DNA of 64,000 nt from assembly GCA_947652115.1 (NCBI GenBank), contig OX393562.1:14225328-14289327 (forward strand). The letters run 5' to 3'. How positions within the stretch are numbered: position 1 is the first letter of the stretch; each line of letters starts with the position of its first letter. Position numbers and translations under genes: made by a program. The notes under the pieces were generated by a model. That model did not search any database. It was not told where the DNA came from and saw only the letters and a list, made by a program, of their open reading frames with translations. Source of the DNA: Blastomussa wellsi (lineage: Eukaryota > Cnidaria > Anthozoa > Scleractinia > Plerogyridae). This document shows positions 59,335-64,000 of this stretch, piece after piece.

Positions 59335-60112
59335 GGTGTCCTCTGTCCACCTCCATCAGAGTAAACATAAACGAAAAGTTCGTTGTTGCTTAAGCAAAGT
59401 GTGTTGTTGCTCGCGCTACCAGCTCGCGCGTAGTTGTTGCCGTTCTTCATTTTTGCGAGGCAAAACGCTTTCTTTTTTGTTGACGGCCTTGCTGTCCAAA
59501 GTGGGGTGTCACGACTCCAGGAAAAGCCCTCTGTTGTAACTGTTGACCCCCCGCTAGAGGATTTGGGCGTCCCTCGGATGGATGTTGTGATCCGTTGTCT
59601 CAGCATGGTTCTCAATTGCCGATTCGTTGTTGCTTGCGCACCCTGGACCATGCTTGGCTCCGCGGGAGGTGAACGAACGCTTGTTCTCACCGATGTAAGT
59701 AAAGGGCAGTCGCGGTACTTTATTTTGTAGACAATCCCTGCAACTCGGTTAACCGCTGGTCGGTCCTTCGGGAATAAATGGCCTAATGTTCTTATAGGCT
59801 TGAACGCAGTCCGAATGCGGAATTTTTGGAGGACTCGGCCCACTCGGTCTGACGCCCCTCTCACGTAAGGAGGTCGCGGAAGGAGATTAAGCATGACGTT
59901 TTTCGGCAAACGGCAAACGCGAAGTTACCTTTCATTTTATTTATTACGTTATTTTATTACGTTACCTTTTTTTTGCCGTTCGCGGGAAAAACAAACGTCA
60001 TGCTTAATCTCCCTAACAACTACGCGCGGGCTGGTAGCGCGAGCAGCAACAAACTTTTGCATGGGTAACAATGAACTTTCGTTTTATTTACTCCGATGAA
60101 CGTGGACAGACA
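59335..60112 (-). pseudogene. Penelope-like element fragment between inverted repeats
   Basis: Minus-strand frame 59909-59325 begins with LPRPPYVRGASDRVGRVL, KPIRTLGHLFPKDRPA and GIVYKIKYRDC. This is the linker and start of the GIY-YIG domain in Penelope-like retroelements. After that the frame is shifted: the nuclease signature continues in another frame. Flanks 59335-59440 and 60010-60112 are inverted copies (TTGCTCGCGCTACCAGCTCG / GGGCTGGTAGCGCGAGCAGC), and 59880-60020 has a further palindrome around the element start. Dead copy. Confidence 0.6.
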
Positions 60113-60730
60113 GATCGGCTTTAGAAAAAAAAACGTGAACTATGTCTACGACCGATCGCAATACTGGTGACAGTATTTTCAGTAAAACTCTAATAAACCT
60201 GAGAAGGACGTTTTCTCCTCCAATGGCGAAAAATCGACAATCGCGAAGGGTGAAAGAGAATAAAAGAAATGTTTCAGGGCGTTTTTAGCCCAAACTGAGC
60301 GCGTAATATGCAGGCAGTAGTACCCAGGTTAAACAAAAAAACCGTTGAAGAGTCAAGCTCCGGCGCGGATTCTGTTTCGATCCGTTGATAAATTTGAAGA
60401 GAAGGCTATCCAAGAGTCAGTGGAGGAGGTTGTTCAAGAGCCGGTAGAAGGGGCGTCCAGGAATCGTGTTAGGTGACGCTTTTTGATATAATGTATATTT
60501 TTCTTACTTCTGTTGCTGTTGTTTGTGCCGTTCGGCCCAATTTATCGAACGTTCCCATTGACTCTATGATGACTCTTTAAAGAATTTGAAACATAGAACT
60601 TTGACATTTGAACTATAAATCTTGAACATTTTCAGGCCATCGCGTGTAATACATATGCACAACCATTGATTATTTCAGTGTAATTAGCCTGAATACGAAA
60701 GGAAGTTAAAAGAGGCAATTAATCGATATG

Positions 60731-60828
60731 TAACTTGGTTTTATCAACTGGGTTGATAATGTCAACTGGCCACCGTAAAGAGATTCAAGAGCTGACGTTT
60801 CGAGCGTTAGTCCTTAATCGGAGCGAAT
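60731..60828 (+). repeat. PLE-type repeat with hammerhead-like motif, copy 3
   Basis: TTTTATCAACTGGGTTGATA, GGCCACCGTAAAGAGATTCA, then CTGACGTTTCGAGCGTTAGT. The far side of the motif is mutated (CCTTAATCGGAGCG). Confidence 0.6.
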
Positions 60829-60937
60829 CAAGGAATTGTGCGTCGTATGTTTTTGTATACAGAAAGATGGAGCTTCGCCATTGGCCGGCGCCCGGCAACG
60901 TGAAAACAACAGAATAAATTAGTTGAACGAAAAGCGT

Positions 60938-61050
60938 CCGTTGATACCGTGAGGATTAAGAGTGCCGATCTGAAAAGGAAAGCCGTAAAACTCTGGAACA
61001 AAAATTTATTTTTCAGATCGGCACTCTTAATCCTCACGGTATCAACGGAC
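60938..61050. repeat. Perfect 40-bp-arm hairpin
   Basis: Arms TCCGTTGATACCGTGAGGAT... and ...ATCCTCACGGTATCAACGGA match without a mismatch over about 40 bp, with a loop of about 33 bp. It is followed by a C-tract. Confidence 0.8.
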
Positions 61051-61825
61051 AAAATCCACCCCCCCCCCCCCTTCCAGGCGATAATTGACGTGTAGCGCTT
61101 TCTGGGGCGAACTAAGAGTAAGGATGTTGATAAAGTGAAACAAAACACGGGGAGGGGAGGGGAAGGGACTATTAAGTTTCCCTCTAGTGAGTACTGACAA
61201 AGCCAAAATTGCCTGGCAAGGCAAAATTCATACATTATTTCACACTTGATATATTTTACAATAGCTCTATAAAAGGTTTTAAGTTCGGCTTGCTTTTTGT
61301 CCGACAAGTTTGAATTGAACATGGAGAAACTTTGAAAACTAATGTTCTGGACACAGTGCAATGCAGTCCATTGTGGTCTCTCAACATTCCTGAAATTGAA
61401 AATAAAACAACTTCTGTTGGTGTAAAACGGTTTCTCGGGTCATTTTGGGACTTTGTATACTGAATGTGCCAGCAATTTTTGTCCGAGAAATGGTTATCCG
61501 CGTTTTGTTTTCTCTTTGCTTTGCTATCACGTCTTTTATTTGTATATGGCTTTACTTGGCGTAGGCTAGTCTTAATTTACTTTTGGTTCCATGCATGCTC
61601 ATAATCTAAGTATTCGCAGGTCACCATGATCACGCGCAGTGTAGAAAAAGGCGCGAGTTTGAGGGCATGAGGGGCGGGGGATGGGGGGTGGGCGGTGGAC
61701 GTGCTTTCGATTCCTGAACACGCGTGAAGGGCATTGTATCACACGCGTGGCTAAACAGCACGTGCGGTACACCCATTGCAAAGGCAGTATATTCTCCTCA
61801 GTTATTTTAAGACCCTGAGTATTGG

Positions 61826-61897
61826 TCCGGTCTGGGGTTCGAACCCGAGACCTTCCGCACAGCAGTCCGGCGCTCTACCACGGCTTGATTGTGCCGC
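61826..61897 (-). repeat. tRNA-like pseudogene or SINE head
   Basis: On the minus strand it has A-box CGTGGTAGAGCGCC and B-box GGGTTCGAACCC at tRNA spacing, but the acceptor ends do not pair. A different SINE family from the one at 722. Pol III promoter derived. Confidence 0.5.
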
Positions 61898-62052
61898 AAA
61901 TGTGGTAGTCGCTTTGACAAAGGACTGTGTTGACAACTGCAAGAGCAAGTTAAAGTGATTTCTTCCTTGTGAGGCAGCGTTTCTTACAAATAAAAATCAA
62001 CCTGACGTGCTAACTCTGAAACTAGTGCCGAAACAACCTGATGTGTACTCAC

Positions 62053-62985
62053 CTAGTTAAAACAAAGTCCCCATTTCTTGTCTCTGGTGTAATTGGAGGT
62101 TGTCGAGCACCAATTCTTTTTTAGTCCATCAGTGGTGCAGGAATGATACCATTTCCCATTGTACCGAAATGGAAATACGCAGCATTTGCCAGCTGAATTC
62201 CCGCCATGTGTGTCTACACCACTTTCACAACTCTCTAAAGAAAACAAGCCTTGATTCAGTGAAGAGTTTGAATAAAAAAATTCTGAACTATTACGTCATG
62301 CGCTGATTTGTGCAATTTGAAAACTTAAGCCTAAATTTTTCAAATTCATCATTTGCAATCCGTCAAAATCTTCTCCATCTTTAACCATCCCTGCTCCTTT
62401 TTGGTTTGGTGTCACTTCTTTGTAAACTATTATTTTTAGGTTGTTCGTATTTTGAGGGTTATTTGGTTTGCCACAAAACTATGACTTCCAGTTAATGATT
62501 ATCATAAGACGGTTCAACATCTTTCAACTTTTGTTGATGAAAAAATGTTGAACATCGTTGCGACTTTCAAGTCGTTCAACAAACGGCAACTTGTTGAACG
62601 GAATAGAGCCAAACTCTATTTTCGTTCAACAACGTTCAACAAAGTTCAACATGTTGAATGACATATTTCAACATCACATGACACATGCACTGTTCAACAT
62701 TTGTTGGTACATACAGCTAAAATAGTAACTTTGTTTTGATTACAATCTCTTTCTTTTCCTAGCATGAAAGCACGAATGCTAATAATGCAAACAGGTTTCC
62801 TCGTCTCATTGCCTCCTCGTTTCTCCCGTCGCGTGTCGGATTTAGGGAAAAAACAACCGACTACTGGCAGTTTTATAATAGATAATTTGGTTTTATCAAC
62901 TGGGTTGATAATGTGAATTGGCCACCGTAAAGAGATTCGAGAGCTGACGTTTCGAGCGTTAGCCCTGCGGGCTATATTATACTTT

Positions 62986-63024
<39 letters not shown>

Positions 63025-63913
63025 TCTCTAGGTTTACAAATAACCAACTTCATAAAGAATGTATTCCAATTTGCTGTGTGGAATTGAGACGAGCGGAACG
63101 GATAACTTACCAATCCAGCACTTGTCAGCTATGACGAAATAGCCATAATGATAAACTGTACACTTCGCAACGTTGTTCCTGTAATCTGATTCAGCCACTT
63201 GGTTCCCAGGGTTAAGTTGGACCCGAAGATAGAATGACCCGTGTCTAATACTGGTACAGTCAACCCACTGACAGTCAATATTGTAGCTGTAGATATCGAA
63301 ACATCCGGGAGATAAGCCTTGGTCACCACCTCTGGTACAATTCCACCTCTTCTCAAATCCCGGATCACATTCTGTGTCCTCTAAACAGAAACTTGCTTTG
63401 TGGCCTTGAGCTCGGGTGACATAAGTACGCTGACCTGAAACGATAAAATTTACATTTATCAAGCTTTTAGAATCAAACGGAAAGTTCAGTTAGTGCATTT
63501 TTGCCAACACACCGAACGGTTGACTTATCTGAATATTTTTAGATTTTGAGGGGCTAGTAAATAAAAAGTTTAGAATCGATATTTTTCTTCAATATTTCTT
63601 CTGTAAGCTCGAGAAAGGGGTACAATCTTTCAAGGAAGGTAAATGGAAGAATTAAAGCTCTCCGTATAAAACTTCGTCAAGTGCCCCTCCCCTCCTCACC
63701 CACCCCTCCCTAATGCAATGATTATTGTACTTACGTAGCAGATCATAGCTGGCGAATGTCTCCATGGAGTGATAATGCCCGTGGCACTGATGGTATTCCC
63801 AGCCTGATCTGGGTGTGTTCGGTCGGAAGTGATCCCATCCTCGGTTTTCGATCTTAGCTGTAAACCTCAATAGACGCCTTTGATTGTGTCGTGCATATCG
63901 ACTATTTTCAGGC
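62053..63913 (-). CDS. Lysyl oxidase with C-terminal fibronectin type II domain (3' part of gene)
   Basis: Exons on minus: 63913-63735, 63434-63111, 62234-62053; phases fit. Exon 1 has [19 protein letters not shown] and [16 protein letters not shown], the His-rich copper site. Exon 2 has [14 protein letters not shown] (Lys of the LTQ cofactor), [18 protein letters not shown] (the LTQ Tyr is the second aromatic and is present), [13 protein letters not shown] and ADKCWIG, the end of the catalytic domain. Exon 3 encodes an FN2 module: [33 protein letters not shown]. The enzyme oxidises peptidyl lysines of matrix proteins; an FN2 module typically binds collagen. The 5' part (signal peptide and any other domains) lies outside the window. 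The stop TAG directly precedes a donor-like GTGAGT. Confidence 0.88.
62501..62710. mobile_element. TTCAAC-rich palindromic element, copy 2 (lysyl oxidase intron)
   Basis: Inverted relative of 28080-28350: GGTTCAACATCTTTCAACTT, CGGCAACTTGTTGAACGGAA, AGAGCCAAACTCTATTTTCG, TTCAACATGTTGAATGACAT. Confidence 0.65.
62887..63035 (+). repeat. PLE-type repeat with hammerhead-like motif, copy 4
   Basis: TTTTATCAACTGGGTTGATA body and CTGACGTTTCGAGCGTTAGC. It then runs into the inverted partner segment (TACTTTCCACCGACGCAGCA, AGTTTCTTTAGAAACTTACC) and ends about 75 bp from the exon 2 donor of the lysyl oxidase gene. Confidence 0.65.
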
Positions 63914-64000
63914 CTGCGTTAAGGCAATTAAAGCAAGACACAGAATAGTACTTTGTTTTAAAATCTGTATATATTAAAGATTAAAAAAATGTTGACTAAA

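Noticed and set aside
60828..61361. 177-codon minus-strand ORF
   Set aside because: It crosses the perfect hairpin and a C-tract, and no domain is recognisable; it is an artefact of the repeat.
61826..61897. Functional tRNA gene
   Set aside because: A and B boxes are present but the acceptor stem does not pair; better read as a SINE head or pseudogene.

Overview
The window is a piece of a metazoan nuclear genome, most likely an anthozoan cnidarian and probably a stony coral. This is inferred, not proven. The evidence is intron-rich genes with clean GT-AG junctions, AT-rich intergenic DNA, a DIRS-type tyrosine-recombinase retrotransposon, Penelope-like remnants, tRNA-derived SINEs and dozens of short inverted-repeat elements (MITEs).

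Three host genes are supported. (1) A ZNFX1-type gene (NFX1-type zinc-finger helicase, SF1/UPF1-like) fills about 1.07-15.73 kb on the minus strand. Thirteen coding exons join with consistent phases from an N-terminal ZNFX1 region through all helicase motifs and a cysteine-rich NFX1-type region to a C-terminal RZ-type zinc finger, about 1,697 codons. One exon (8302-8958) is an in-frame, symmetric phase 1-1 cassette encoding a LamG/concanavalin-like domain between helicase motifs Ia and II. (2) An intronless class A GPCR of 333 residues lies at 57231-58232 on the plus strand. (3) The 3' end of a lysyl oxidase gene lies at about 62053-63913 on the minus strand. Its catalytic domain is followed by a C-terminal fibronectin type II module, and its 5' part is outside the window.

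The DNA between genes is mostly mobile-element debris. 16-22 kb holds MITEs, a Penelope-type GIY-YIG remnant and SINE pieces. 22.3-25.1 kb is a 2.8 kb unit with long inverted terminal repeats carrying a RecQ-like helicase Walker A fragment and a small cysteine-containing ORF. 25-28.9 kb holds duplicated segments and two MITE families. 29.0-33.35 kb is a DIRS element (gag, RT-RNase H, YR) with inverted termini and an internal complementary region, broken by stops and frameshifts. 33.6-38.6 kb holds nested MITEs and SINE fragments. 40.9-43.5 kb is a threefold tandem repeat with a period near 940 bp. 43.5-56.9 kb is almost gene-free. 59.3-60.1 kb is a Penelope-like fragment between inverted repeats.

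The ZNFX1-like protein would act in RNA-based innate or germ-granule silencing, the GPCR in signalling, and the lysyl oxidase in extracellular-matrix crosslinking. Nothing suggests they form one pathway. The most unusual feature is the LamG cassette inside the RNA helicase. The RecQ-bearing inverted-repeat unit and the recurrent hammerhead-like motifs come next.
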